Shown here: in pieces, positions 22,350 to 31,611 of the stretch | Numbering within the stretch: the stretch's first letter is position 1 | Layout: every line of letters starts with the position of its first letter | NCBI RefSeq assembly: GCF_010726085.1 | Contig: NZ_AP022560.1 | Location: 2,232,001-2,296,000 of the forward strand | DNA length: 64,000 nt | Source: Mycolicibacterium moriokaense | GTDB taxonomy: Bacteria; Actinomycetota; Actinomycetes; Mycobacteriales; Mycobacteriaceae | Direction of reading: 5' to 3' | Notes under the pieces: generated by a model | What the model saw: the letters and a program-made list of their open reading frames with translations, nothing else | What the model was told of the DNA's origin: nothing | Database searches by the model: none | Translations under genes and position numbers: made by a program

Positions 22350-24962
22350 GTGAAAGCTCTTCGCAGGTTCACCGTCCGCGCCCACCTTCCCGATCGTTTG
22401 GTCGCGCTCGAGCGGCTGTCGATAAACCTGCGGTGGTCATGGGATAAGCCGACGCAGGACTTGTTCGCGACGATCGACCCGGAGCTATGGAGTCAGGTCG
22501 GCTGCGATCCGGTCGCGTTGCTGGGGCTGGTCAGCCCGAAGCGGCTGGACGAACTAGCGGTAGATGAGTCCTTTCTCGGTCGGCTCGACGAGCTGGCCGC
22601 CGAACTGGACGATTACCTGACCCGGCCGCTGTGGTACCAGCAGCAGCTCGAACAGGGCGCTGAGCTGCCCAACGGCATTGCCTACTTCTCGATGGAATTC
22701 GGCGTCGCCGAGGTGCTGCCGAACTATTCCGGCGGGCTGGGCATTCTCGCCGGCGACCATCTGAAGTCCGCCTCGGATCTCGGTCTGCCGCTGATCGCCG
22801 TCGGCCTGCTCTACCGCTCCGGATACTTCCGGCAGTCGCTGACCGCCGACGGGTGGCAGCACGAGAGCTATCCGTCGCTGGATCCGCAGGGCCTGCCGCT
22901 GCGGCTGCTTACCGACTCCGACGACAAGCCGGTGCTGGTCAGCGTCGCGATGCCCGAGGACAACGAGCTGCGCGCGCGGGTCTGGATCGCTCAGGTCGGC
23001 CGAATCCCGTTGCTGCTGCTGGATTCCGACATCCCGGAGAACGATCACGACCTCCGTGGCGTGACCGACCGGCTGTACGGCGGCGATCAGGAACACCGGA
23101 TCAAGCAGGAGATCCTCGCCGGTATCGGCGGTGTGCGCGCGATCCGCGCGTTCATCGAGATCGACGGTCTGGCGGCGCCCGAGGTGTTCCACATGAACGA
23201 GGGGCACGCCGGCTTCCTCGGTGTCGAGCGCATCCGCGAGCTGATCGACGCCGGGCTGGACTTCGACACGGCGCTGACCGTCGTGCGTTCGTCGACGGTC
23301 TTCACCACCCACACCCCTGTTCCCGCTGGTATCGACCGGTTTCCCGTGGACATGGTCAAGCGGTATTTCGGCGGCGGGCCCGGTGATCCGTCGGGCGCCG
23401 ATTCGCGGCTGCTGCCCGGCGTCCCGCTGGACCGCATCATCTGGTTCGGCGCCGAGGACGACCCGTCGAAGTTCAACATGGCGCATATGGGCCTGCGGCT
23501 CGCCCAGCGGGCGAACGGCGTCTCGCTGCTGCACGGCAAGGTCAGCCGCGGCATGTTCAACGAGCTGTGGCCGGGCTTCGACCCGGGCGAGGTGCCGATC
23601 GGCTCGATCACCAACGGCGTACACGCGCCCACGTGGGCGGCCCCCGAGTGGGTGCAGCTGGGCCGCGAACTGATCGGCAGTGCCGACCTCGGCGACCTGC
23701 GCGAGCCCGAGGTGTGGCAGCGGCTGCACGAGGTAGATCCGGGGCACATGTGGTGGATCCGCTCGCAGTTACGCGAGAAGTTGGTCCTTGACGTCCGGGC
23801 GCGGCTGCGGCGGTCCTGGCTCGAGCGTGGCGCAACGGAGGCCGAATTAGGCTGGATCGCAACGGCATTCGATCCCGATGTGCTGACCATCGGCTTCGCG
23901 CGACGTGTCCCGACCTACAAGCGGCTGACCCTGATGCTGCGTGATCCGGAACGGTTGGAGAGGCTGCTGCTCGACCCGGAGCGGCCGATCCAGCTGATCG
24001 TGGCCGGCAAGTCGCATCCCGCCGACGACGGCGGAAAGGCGTTGATCCAGCAGGTGGTCAAGTTCGCCGACCGTCCCGAGGTCCGCCACCGCATCGCGTT
24101 CCTGCCCGACTATGACATGTCGATGGCGCGCCAGTTGTACTGGGGCTGCGACGTCTGGTTGAACAACCCGCTGCGGCCGCTGGAGGCGTGCGGCACGTCG
24201 GGCATGAAGAGTGCGCTCAACGGCGGGCTGAACCTGTCGATCCGCGACGGTTGGTGGGACGAGTGGTACGACGGCGAGAACGGCTGGGAGATACCGACCG
24301 CCGACGGCCTCGCGGACGAGGGGCGGCGTGACGACATCGAGGCTGCAGCCCTCTACGACCTGATGGAACAGTCGGTGGCGCCGAAGTTCTACGACCGCAA
24401 CGAGCACGGCGTTCCGGTGCGGTGGGTGGAGATGGTGCGGCACACGCTGATCGCGCTCGGGCCGAAGGTGCTGGCGTCGCGAATGGTCCGCGACTACACC
24501 GAGAAGTACTACGCACCCGCCGCGCAATCGCTACGCAGGACCGTCGAATCCGGCGCCGACGGGCAGCCGTTCGGTGCTGCCCGCGAGTTGGCGGCCTACC
24601 GTGAGCGCGCTACCGAGGCGTGGCCCAAGATCCAGATCACCGACGTCGACAGCTACGGCCTTCCGGACACCCCGCTGCTCGGCTCCGAGTTGACGCTGAC
24701 CGCGACGGTTCATCTGGCAGGTCTGACGGCCGAGGAGGTGTCGGTCCAGGCGGTGCTGGGTCGCGTCGACGCCAGCGACGCGCTGGTCGATCCGGTGACG
24801 GTGCCCATGGAGCACACCGGCACCGCCGACGGCGGCAACGAGATCTTCACGACCACCACACCGCTGCCGGTCGCGGGGCCGGTGGGCTACACGGTGCGGG
24901 TGCTGCCGCATCATCCGCTGTTGGCCGGCGACAACGAACTCGGACTCGTCACGCTCGCGTGA
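22350..24962 (+). CDS. glgP: Alpha-glucan phosphorylase GlgP
   Basis: This 870-residue PLP enzyme releases glucose-1-phosphate from alpha-1,4-glucan. It belongs to the bacterial GlgP type with an N-terminal DUF3417 region (about 1-125, LSINLRWSWDKPTQDLF). PLP attaches to the Lys in GTSGMKSALNGG near residue 620, and the phosphate-binding YKRLTLMLRD and GKSHPADDGGK segments are conserved. GTG at 22350 gives the conserved VKALRRFTVRAHLP start; AAGG sits nine bases upstream. An ATG at 22329 would add seven residues. The gene is divergent from the glgE-glgB operon, so synthesis and breakdown are encoded back to back. Confidence 0.95.
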   Translation: MKALRRFTVRAHLPDRLVALERLSINLRWSWDKPTQDLFATIDPELWSQVGCDPVALLGLVSPKRLDELAVDESFLGRLDELAAELDDYLTRPLWYQQQLEQGAELPNGIAYFSMEFGVAEVLPNYSGGLGILAGDHLKSASDLGLPLIAVGLLYRSGYFRQSLTADGWQHESYPSLDPQGLPLRLLTDSDDKPVLVSVAMPEDNELRARVWIAQVGRIPLLLLDSDIPENDHDLRGVTDRLYGGDQEHRIKQEILAGIGGVRAIRAFIEIDGLAAPEVFHMNEGHAGFLGVERIRELIDAGLDFDTALTVVRSSTVFTTHTPVPAGIDRFPVDMVKRYFGGGPGDPSGADSRLLPGVPLDRIIWFGAEDDPSKFNMAHMGLRLAQRANGVSLLHGKVSRGMFNELWPGFDPGEVPIGSITNGVHAPTWAAPEWVQLGRELIGSADLGDLREPEVWQRLHEVDPGHMWWIRSQLREKLVLDVRARLRRSWLERGATEAELGWIATAFDPDVLTIGFARRVPTYKRLTLMLRDPERLERLLLDPERPIQLIVAGKSHPADDGGKALIQQVVKFADRPEVRHRIAFLPDYDMSMARQLYWGCDVWLNNPLRPLEACGTSGMKSALNGGLNLSIRDGWWDEWYDGENGWEIPTADGLADEGRRDDIEAAALYDLMEQSVAPKFYDRNEHGVPVRWVEMVRHTLIALGPKVLASRMVRDYTEKYYAPAAQSLRRTVESGADGQPFGAARELAAYRERATEAWPKIQITDVDSYGLPDTPLLGSELTLTATVHLAGLTAEEVSVQAVLGRVDASDALVDPVTVPMEHTGTADGGNEIFTTTTPLPVAGPVGYTVRVLPHHPLLAGDNELGLVTLA

Positions 24963-25006
24963 CGGCCGAAGACGAGCGCGAGTGAGGATCGCTGGGCCCA
25001 CACCCG

Positions 25007-25867
25007 ATGGGCAGGGGAATGACTAACGCCCTCAAAGTCGCGATCGAAGGCGGACCGTACGCGATCGCGGCCGGTCCGGACGGCGCTCTGTGGGTGACGT
25101 TGGTGCACCACGGTGCGATCGCGCGGGTGACGACGGGCGGCCACGTCGAGACCTTTCCCGTCGCCGCTCAGAGCAGGCCGTCGATCATCACCGCAGGCCC
25201 AGACGGTGCCCTGTGGTTCACGCGGAACGGCGACGACCGCATCGGGCGGATCACCATCGCGGGGGAGCTGACGGACGTCGAGTTGGGAGAGGAAAGCGCG
25301 CCGTACGGGATCACCGTCGGAGCGGACGGCGCCCTCTGGTTCACGGCGATGACGACAGGTGAGGTCTGCCGACTGTCCGTCGACGGCGAGCTGACGGAAC
25401 GCTATACGGTCGGGGGCGCGCCGTCGATGATCGTCAGCGGGCCCGACAACGCGCTGTGGTTCACCCTCAACCAACGCAGCGCGATCGGCCGCCTGTCGTT
25501 GTCCGGGGATCTCACCGTGCGCGAATTGCCAACTGCCGCAGCCGGTCCGGTGGGCATCACGGCCACCCACGACGACGCGATCTGGTTCACCGAGATCCTT
25601 GCCGAGCGGCTCGGCCGGATCCCCATGGATGACGCCATCCAGGAGGTGGATCTGCCCGGCAAGCCGCACGCCGTCGTCGCCGATCCGGACGACGGTGTCT
25701 GGGTGAGCCTGTGGGGTTCGAGTCAGTTGGCCCGCGTGAGCGGCGACGGCGAGATCGTCACCATCGACCTTCCCCCGGGCAGTGAGCCGCACGGTCTGGC
25801 GATCGACTCCGAAGGCGCGTTGTGGGTCGCGTTGGAGGCCGGCTTCGTGCTCCGCATGCCCTCCTGA
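25007..25867 (+). CDS. Virginiamycin B lyase-like seven-bladed beta-propeller
   Basis: The 286-residue protein consists almost only of seven repeats of about 40 residues, each ending in a motif such as GPDGALWFT (near residues 26, 66, 107, 147, 187, 228 and 269). This is the propeller of the Vgb (streptogramin B lyase) family. PHGLAIDSEGALWVALEAG near the C-terminus carries a His and a Glu at the places where Vgb has its catalytic pair, so lyase activity is possible. There is no signal peptide. Chromosomal homologues are often not resistance genes, so the natural role is open. The start may instead be the ATG at 25019. It lies 45 bases behind glgP. Confidence 0.82.
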   Translation: MGRGMTNALKVAIEGGPYAIAAGPDGALWVTLVHHGAIARVTTGGHVETFPVAAQSRPSIITAGPDGALWFTRNGDDRIGRITIAGELTDVELGEESAPYGITVGADGALWFTAMTTGEVCRLSVDGELTERYTVGGAPSMIVSGPDNALWFTLNQRSAIGRLSLSGDLTVRELPTAAAGPVGITATHDDAIWFTEILAERLGRIPMDDAIQEVDLPGKPHAVVADPDDGVWVSLWGSSQLARVSGDGEIVTIDLPPGSEPHGLAIDSEGALWVALEAGFVLRMPS

Positions 25868-25977
25868 AAAGGCCGTTTGGAAGCCGAACAAACTATCTCG
25901 CCAACACCTGCCCGGCGCAGATCGCTGTCGGGGTAGGTTGCGTCAGTTACTACTGCGGCTCGTGGAAAGGACTCGGC

Positions 25978-26739
25978 GTGACGGTTGGCGATGCGCTGCG
26001 ATGCGGCATCACGGTTTTTGCCGTCGGTGGATTGCTCGCGGGCCCATCAATCGGAGCCGCGTCCGCCCAGCCGGCGCCAGAGCCCACCCCGGCCATCGCG
26101 CCCGTGGCCTCAACCGCGCCGGGGCCCGAGGGGGTGGCACCGCCGCCGGTCGATGAAGGACGTGTCGAATCGACGCCGCCCGCCGTCACAGAGACGCCCG
26201 ACGGTTGGGAGCTCACGCTCTCGGCAAAGGATGAGACGCAGGCGCCCATACCGCCGCTCACGACGGCGCTGTCGTCACGCGAGTACGTCGTGGGCGGAAC
26301 CTACAGCGGCACGCTGAGGGGACCCGACGACGGTGAGGAGCCGGGCGGCACCCTCGAGGTCGGCTACGAGATCGGCTGTGGCATCGACATGAGCACGTCC
26401 AACGGTGTCTCGCTGACGGGAACGATGGGTCTCAGCCCGTCCATCGGGTTGCTCGGCATCGACGTCGTCTCGCCGGGCATCGACGGTGTCCTGCCCTCCC
26501 TCGGCGGAAACCTTGGCGGCGGCATCACGGTCGGCCTCAAACCCGGCCTGGTCAACGTGGTCCCGGTGACGAAGAAGGAGTACACCGGCACGGACCCGTG
26601 GGTGATGGTCAGCAAGTTCCGCGTCAAGATCGACGGGTGCGTCGGCGAGTCGTTCATCCGCTCGTACGCATTCCTGACGAGGTCGACTGCGCAGTCCGAG
26701 GCCGTGCTCGCCTGGTATGGCGTGACCAAGAAGATCTAG
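25978..26739 (+). CDS. MspA-family porin-like secreted protein
   Basis: The 253-residue product has a signal peptide (about 1-29, cleavage near ASA), a Pro- and Ala-rich linker (30-75) and a domain (about 80-250) with the MspA pattern: WELTLSAKDET, REYVVGGTYSGTL, GTLEVGYEIGCGID, then Gly-rich beta hairpins. MspA porins form octameric outer-membrane pores in rapid growers and are absent from M. tuberculosis. It is longer and more divergent than MspA, with a Pro-rich extension and an extra cysteine pair. GTG at 25978 follows GAAAGGA; the frame continues upstream but the signal peptide fixes this start. Confidence 0.82.
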   Translation: MTVGDALRCGITVFAVGGLLAGPSIGAASAQPAPEPTPAIAPVASTAPGPEGVAPPPVDEGRVESTPPAVTETPDGWELTLSAKDETQAPIPPLTTALSSREYVVGGTYSGTLRGPDDGEEPGGTLEVGYEIGCGIDMSTSNGVSLTGTMGLSPSIGLLGIDVVSPGIDGVLPSLGGNLGGGITVGLKPGLVNVVPVTKKEYTGTDPWVMVSKFRVKIDGCVGESFIRSYAFLTRSTAQSEAVLAWYGVTKKI

Positions 26740-26744
26740 TCGAG

Positions 26745-28184
26745 CTACTCGAACCGTTTGAAGCAGCGCTCCTGATCGCCCAGCACACCGACGCGGAACG
26801 CATCGATCCGGGAGAAGCCCGACGGCACCGACTCGCCGTTGACATCGCTGGCGACCAGCCCATTGGTAAGGATCCCGGACACCGCCTCGTCGACGTCGCC
26901 CGCGGTCAGCTGGATGGTGTTGCCGTCGGGAGTGGTGGCCTCCTTCGACAGTTTCGCGGTGGCCACTCCGGTCAGACATGCGGTGCGCAGCGCGGCCTCG
27001 GCGTTGTCGAGGGCGACGCCGCCCTGCTCGTGCTGAATGGCTTGCATGAATCGCGAAACCAGGACGGAGTAGGCGGTGTTGTCCCCGGTCGCCAGGCTGA
27101 CCTCTTCCTCGGAATCGGCCTGGGCGCCCAGCGCTTCGAGTTCGGGTAGGTCCACGGAGATCGTGTTGGTCGCCGGACAGTAGGACACCGGTGGACTGGG
27201 TCGTGCGTCGGGGCAGTCGACGGCGTCGAACGTCAGTTGCGGTGGATTCTTCGGGCGGAACAAGGTGTCCATCGCCGCGATGATGTCTTCAACGGACTTC
27301 TCGGTGATGGCCAGTTCGCCCGTGTGGTCTTCGGGCAGCAACACGGGCAGGTTGCCGCGGCGCTGGCCGATCTCCCGCATGTCGATCGACGCGCAGGCCT
27401 GCACGCCGTCGGTGAACCCGAACTGGAACGCCGACACCCGTTCGAACGCCGAACCGTGTTCGTCCACACCGACTTCGGGGTCGTCCTCGTTGAGCAGCGG
27501 ATCGCGGAATCCGATGACGGCCGCCAGCACGCTGTTCAAGCCCTCTCCCGTCGAGAGCGTGAACCGCGGTGAGTTGTCTTCGGCGACCCAGCGCATATAG
27601 GCGCCGGCCAGGCAGTCGGCCTGCTGCTCGGACACCAGCGTCTCGGTGTCTTCGTCGGACATGCCGGACTGGTACTGGATCGCGTGCCCGTACTCGTGCG
27701 CGAGCACCATCGTCACACCCATATCGCCGTGTGCCGCCTGCAGCGCAGGCAGCAGTTCACCGCGGTCCCACCCGATGGTGTGGTCGTCCAGGCAGTAGCC
27801 CGCGTTCACGATGCCGTAGGTGAAGTCGCCGCAGAACTCGACGTCTTCGAAACCGTTGGCGTCCCAGGAGATCAGTTCCTCCACCGGAGTGAATGTCCCG
27901 TCGAAGTGCTCACCGTAGGTGGCTTCCCAGAACTCTTCGATGTCGCTGATCGCCTGGCGGCCGAGTTCGTCCATATCGCCGTCGTCGGTGCCGAACACAT
28001 CCCGCGTCGGCGCCGCCGGATCGGGTCGCATACCGGTCGGCCCGTCGGTGGCGGGCATCCCCGCGACCCGGAAGGGGTCGTCGAACACCGAGACGGCACG
28101 ACCCTGCAGCGTCGTGCTGCACGACGAGAGGACGAGCGCGGCGGATACCGCGATCACCGCGCCGACCAGGTGTCGTCGGGGCAT
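26745..28184 (-). CDS. Lipoprotein zinc metallopeptidase (neutral metallopeptidase family)
   Basis: The 479-residue protein starts with a lipoprotein signal peptide; the lipobox VLSSC gives acylated Cys22. HEYGH at 163-167 is an HExxH zinc motif, and Glu186 in SEQQADCLAGAYMRW is the likely third ligand. This is the pattern of the predicted neutral zinc metallopeptidases (YpfJ-like). The C-terminal 200 residues repeat part of this helical layout without a second HExxH. Substrate is unknown; the protein should act at the outer face of the membrane. The ATG at 28184 fixes the signal peptide. Its end lies five bases from the end of the convergent porin-like gene. Confidence 0.88.
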   Translation of the reverse strand: MPRRHLVGAVIAVSAALVLSSCSTTLQGRAVSVFDDPFRVAGMPATDGPTGMRPDPAAPTRDVFGTDDGDMDELGRQAISDIEEFWEATYGEHFDGTFTPVEELISWDANGFEDVEFCGDFTYGIVNAGYCLDDHTIGWDRGELLPALQAAHGDMGVTMVLAHEYGHAIQYQSGMSDEDTETLVSEQQADCLAGAYMRWVAEDNSPRFTLSTGEGLNSVLAAVIGFRDPLLNEDDPEVGVDEHGSAFERVSAFQFGFTDGVQACASIDMREIGQRRGNLPVLLPEDHTGELAITEKSVEDIIAAMDTLFRPKNPPQLTFDAVDCPDARPSPPVSYCPATNTISVDLPELEALGAQADSEEEVSLATGDNTAYSVLVSRFMQAIQHEQGGVALDNAEAALRTACLTGVATAKLSKEATTPDGNTIQLTAGDVDEAVSGILTNGLVASDVNGESVPSGFSRIDAFRVGVLGDQERCFKRFE

Positions 28185-28259
28185 TGACGCCGCCTTTCGG
28201 ATCTGCCGGCGGCCGGGGCGGCCCGCACGTAGAAGTAGCCGACAGGATAGTGAAATTAA

Positions 28260-30320
28260 TCAGCCCCCGCGTAAACGTTCGAGCGCCTGTCGGACCCGGA
28301 CCGGGTCGGTGGTCGCCCAGAACGGCGGCAGCGAGGCCCGCAGAAACCCGCTGTAGCGGGCGGTTGCCATCCGTGAGTCCAGTACGGCGACGACACCGCG
28401 GTCGTCGATGCGGCGCAGCAGGCGGCCGGCGCCCTGGGCCAACAGCAGCGCGGCGTGGCTTGCGGCGACGGCCATGAAACCGTTGCCACCGCGGGCGGCC
28501 ACCGCACGCTGGCGCGCCGTCAGCAGCGGGTCGTCGGGCCGCGGGAACGGGATGCGATCGATGAGCACCAGCGACAGGGACGGGCCGGGAACGTCGACGC
28601 CCTGCCACAGCGACAGCGTCCCGAACAGCGACGTCTCGGCATCGTCGGCGAACTGCTTCACCAATGCCGACGTGGTGTCCTCCCCCTGACACAGGATCGG
28701 GGTGTCGACGCGCTCACGCATGATCTCGGCGGCGGCCTTCGCCGCGCGCATCGAGGAGAACAGGCCGAGCGTGCGACCGCCTGCGGCGGCGATGAGCGCA
28801 GCGATCTCATCGAGTTGCTCGGCCGAGCCGGTGCCGTCACGACCGGGCGGTGGGAGGTGGGCCGCCACGTAGAGGATGCCCGACTTCGCATGCTCGAACG
28901 GGGAGCCGACGTCGATACCGCGCCAGCGCACCTTGTCACCTTCACCGGCCAGCCCCCACGCCGAGGCCATGGCGTCGAACGTGCCGCCGACGGTCAGCGT
29001 GGCCGAGGTGAGTACCGCGGTCGCATTCTCGAAGAGCCTGGTGCGCAACAGACCTGACACCGACAGCGGTGCCACCCGCAACACCGCCCGGACGTTGCCC
29101 CTGTTGTCCTCGTGGTCCAGCCACACCACGTCGGACCGGTCGGTGATGGCGGGGACGAAGGAGTCCAGGATGCGTGACGCGGTGTCGCCGACGTCGGTCA
29201 GCGCGGTCACGGCCTCGGCGCGCGCGGCAGCCGCCTTCGGATCGCTGGGGCTGGTGTCGATCGCCGACCGCACCCGGTGAGCCGCGTCCCGCAAGGCGGT
29301 CAGATAGGTTGCCATCTCGTCGTCGAGCGTGTCGATGCGCCCGGGTGTCGCATCGTGGATGACCGACGACAGGATCGCGGTGGCCGCCTCGAGACGCTGC
29401 GCGAGTTCCTGGTCGACCAGGCGCGCGGAGCGTCGATGGGCGACACCCATCGACGTCGCCGACAGTTCGGCGGTGGCCACACCCGTCACCCGGTCCACGA
29501 GTTCGTGGGCTTCGTCGACCACCAGCAGGTGGTGCTCGGGGAGCACGGCGGCGTCCGACACGGCGTCGATCGCCAGCAGTGCGTGGTTGGTGACGACGAC
29601 ATCGGCCTGGCCGGCCTTGTCGCGCGCCTTCTCCGCGAAGCAGTCGGTGCCGAACGGGCAGCGTGCCATCCCGATGCACTCCCGGGCGGAGACGCTGACC
29701 TGCGACCACGACCGGTCGGGCACTCCCGGTGTCAGCTCGTCGCGGTCACCGGTCTCGGTGTCCGACGACCACGCGATGAGCCGCTGCACGTCGCGTCCCA
29801 GAGCTGACGTCGCGACCGGCTCGAAGAGCTCCTCCTGCGACTGCTCGTCGGGCTCTGTCGCCGATCCGTTGTGAATCTTGTTGAGGCACAGGTAGTTTCC
29901 CCTGCCTTTCAGTAGCGCGAATTTGGGGCTGCGCGGCAGTGCGTCGGTCAGCGATTCCGCGAGGCGGGGGAGATCGCGGTCCACGAGCTGGCGCTGCAGC
30001 GCGATGGTCGCCGTTGATATGACGACGGGTTCGTCGGTGTCGACGGCCCGCGCGATGGCGGGCACGAGGTAGGCCAGCGACTTACCGGTCCCGGTGCCCG
30101 CCTGGACGGCCAGGTGTTCGCCGGTGTCGAATGCATGCGCCACCGCCTCGGCCATCTGGATCTGGCCGGGGCGTTCTGCACCGCCCAGTGCCGTGACCGC
30201 CTTGGCCAGCAGTTCGGTGACGTCTCCGGTTTCGCCCGTGGCTGCTCCTAGGGACTCGCGGGGGCGATCATGCGGGTGGGTATCGCCGGTTCGCCCCGGG
30301 ACAGTTTGAGACCGTCCCAC
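28260..30320 (-). CDS. dinG: ATP-dependent DNA helicase DinG (XPD-like)
   Basis: DinG is a 5'-3' superfamily 2 helicase. Walker A is GTGTGKSLAYLVP near residue 80 and the DEAH box is VVDEAHEL. Cysteines in NYLCLNK and in CIGMARCPFGTDCF are spaced to hold a 4Fe-4S cluster. QGVDVPGPSLSLVLIDRIPFPRPDDP near the C-terminus is typical of the family. The start is uncertain: in this frame the only ATG, GTG or TTG before the conserved region is GTG at 30320, which would overlap pncB by 73 bases and add about 30 non-conserved residues. A start nearer 30,220 would need a rarer codon. Confidence 0.92.
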   Translation of the reverse strand: MGRSQTVPGRTGDTHPHDRPRESLGAATGETGDVTELLAKAVTALGGAERPGQIQMAEAVAHAFDTGEHLAVQAGTGTGKSLAYLVPAIARAVDTDEPVVISTATIALQRQLVDRDLPRLAESLTDALPRSPKFALLKGRGNYLCLNKIHNGSATEPDEQSQEELFEPVATSALGRDVQRLIAWSSDTETGDRDELTPGVPDRSWSQVSVSARECIGMARCPFGTDCFAEKARDKAGQADVVVTNHALLAIDAVSDAAVLPEHHLLVVDEAHELVDRVTGVATAELSATSMGVAHRRSARLVDQELAQRLEAATAILSSVIHDATPGRIDTLDDEMATYLTALRDAAHRVRSAIDTSPSDPKAAAARAEAVTALTDVGDTASRILDSFVPAITDRSDVVWLDHEDNRGNVRAVLRVAPLSVSGLLRTRLFENATAVLTSATLTVGGTFDAMASAWGLAGEGDKVRWRGIDVGSPFEHAKSGILYVAAHLPPPGRDGTGSAEQLDEIAALIAAAGGRTLGLFSSMRAAKAAAEIMRERVDTPILCQGEDTTSALVKQFADDAETSLFGTLSLWQGVDVPGPSLSLVLIDRIPFPRPDDPLLTARQRAVAARGGNGFMAVAASHAALLLAQGAGRLLRRIDDRGVVAVLDSRMATARYSGFLRASLPPFWATTDPVRVRQALERLRGG

Positions 30321-31573
30321 GGCAGGCTGTGCAACCCCTCCCTGACACGCTCGCGCGCGGCCTCGAGGCTGAGGCTGCCGTCGACGAGCTCACCCTGCTG
30401 AACCAGCGGCACGGTCACCGGGCGCTCGACCAGGTCCGGCGGCGCCGACGGTTTGGCGTCGACGGGATGGACGACCTCCTCGACGATGGTGCCCGTTCGC
30501 TTGGCCAGACGCACCGCCTGCTTACGGCCGCCGTGGGACGCCTTGTTGAGGCTGCGTTTCTCCACGGGCATGCCGTCGACCTCGACCAGCTTGTAGACCA
30601 TGGACGCCGTCGGTGCGCCCGAGCCCGTGACGACCGAGGTGCCCACGCCGTAGGTGTCCACCGGTTCGGCGCGCAGCGCGGCGATCGAGAACTCGTCGAG
30701 GTCGCCGGACACCACGATCCGGGTATTGCGGGCGCCGAGGCCGTCGAGCTGGTCGCGCACCTGGCGCGCGACCACGCCCAGATCTCCGGAGTCGATGCGG
30801 ACCGCACCGAGTTCCGGGCCGGCCACTTCCACGGCGAGGGCCACGCCCGCGGTGATGTCGTAGGTGTCGACGAGCAGCGTTGTACCGATGCCGAGCGCGT
30901 CGACCTGCGCCTTGAACGCGGCCTTCTCGTCGGGTCCGCCGTGCGTGGTGTGCAGCAGCGTGAACGCATGCGCGCTCGTGCCGAGTGCGGGCACGCCGTA
31001 GGTGCGTTGCGCCTCGAGGTTCGACGAGCCCGTGAAACCCGCGATGTAGGCGGCTCGTGCTGCGGCGACAGCGGCCTGCTCGTGCGTGCGACGCGACCCC
31101 ATTTCGATCAGCCCTCGGCCTTGTGCGGCGACGACCATCCGCGCCGCCGCAGAGGCGATCGCGGTGTCGTGGTTGAAGATCGACAGCGCCAGCGTCTCGA
31201 GGACGACGCACTCCGCGAACGTGCCGTGCACGGACAGTACCGGGGACCCGGGGAAGTAGAGCTCACCTTCGGCGTACCCGTCCACGTCGCCGCGGAACCG
31301 GTAGTCGGCGAGATACGCCAGCGTGTCGGGATCGCAGAAGTCCGACAGCGACGAGAGTGCGTCGTCGTCGAACCTGAACTGGCTCAACGCTTCCAAGAAT
31401 CGAGCGGTTCCGGCCACCACGCCGTATCGGCGACCGTCGGGAAGCCGACGGGCGAACAACTCGAACGTCGTCTGTCGGTGCGCGCAGCCGTCGCGCAGGG
31501 CGGCGGCGAGCATCGTCAACTCGTATTTGTCGGTGAGTAGCGCCGGGGACATCCCCTCGAACTGCGGGACCAC
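30248..31573 (-). CDS. pncB: Nicotinate phosphoribosyltransferase
   Basis: PncB converts nicotinate and PRPP to nicotinate mononucleotide in NAD salvage. The 441-residue protein has the family segments LLTDKYELTML, GMSPAL before it, YFPGSPVLSV, MGSRRTHE, GSSNLEAQRTYGVPALGTSAHAF with the catalytic His, VDTYD and VRIDSGDLG. The C-terminal GEPAIPTR is also conserved. GTG at 31573 is chosen; an ATG at 31552 is an alternative with GAGGGG directly ahead. A longer upstream frame overlaps the next gene and is not conserved. The last part overlaps the predicted dinG start. Confidence 0.94.
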   Translation of the reverse strand: MVPQFEGMSPALLTDKYELTMLAAALRDGCAHRQTTFELFARRLPDGRRYGVVAGTARFLEALSQFRFDDDALSSLSDFCDPDTLAYLADYRFRGDVDGYAEGELYFPGSPVLSVHGTFAECVVLETLALSIFNHDTAIASAAARMVVAAQGRGLIEMGSRRTHEQAAVAAARAAYIAGFTGSSNLEAQRTYGVPALGTSAHAFTLLHTTHGGPDEKAAFKAQVDALGIGTTLLVDTYDITAGVALAVEVAGPELGAVRIDSGDLGVVARQVRDQLDGLGARNTRIVVSGDLDEFSIAALRAEPVDTYGVGTSVVTGSGAPTASMVYKLVEVDGMPVEKRSLNKASHGGRKQAVRLAKRTGTIVEEVVHPVDAKPSAPPDLVERPVTVPLVQQGELVDGSLSLEAARERVREGLHSLPWDGLKLSRGEPAIPTRMIAPASP

Positions 31574-31611
31574 GTAGCAACCGTATCGGCTGATGGGCGA
31601 CTTGCCTCGAC

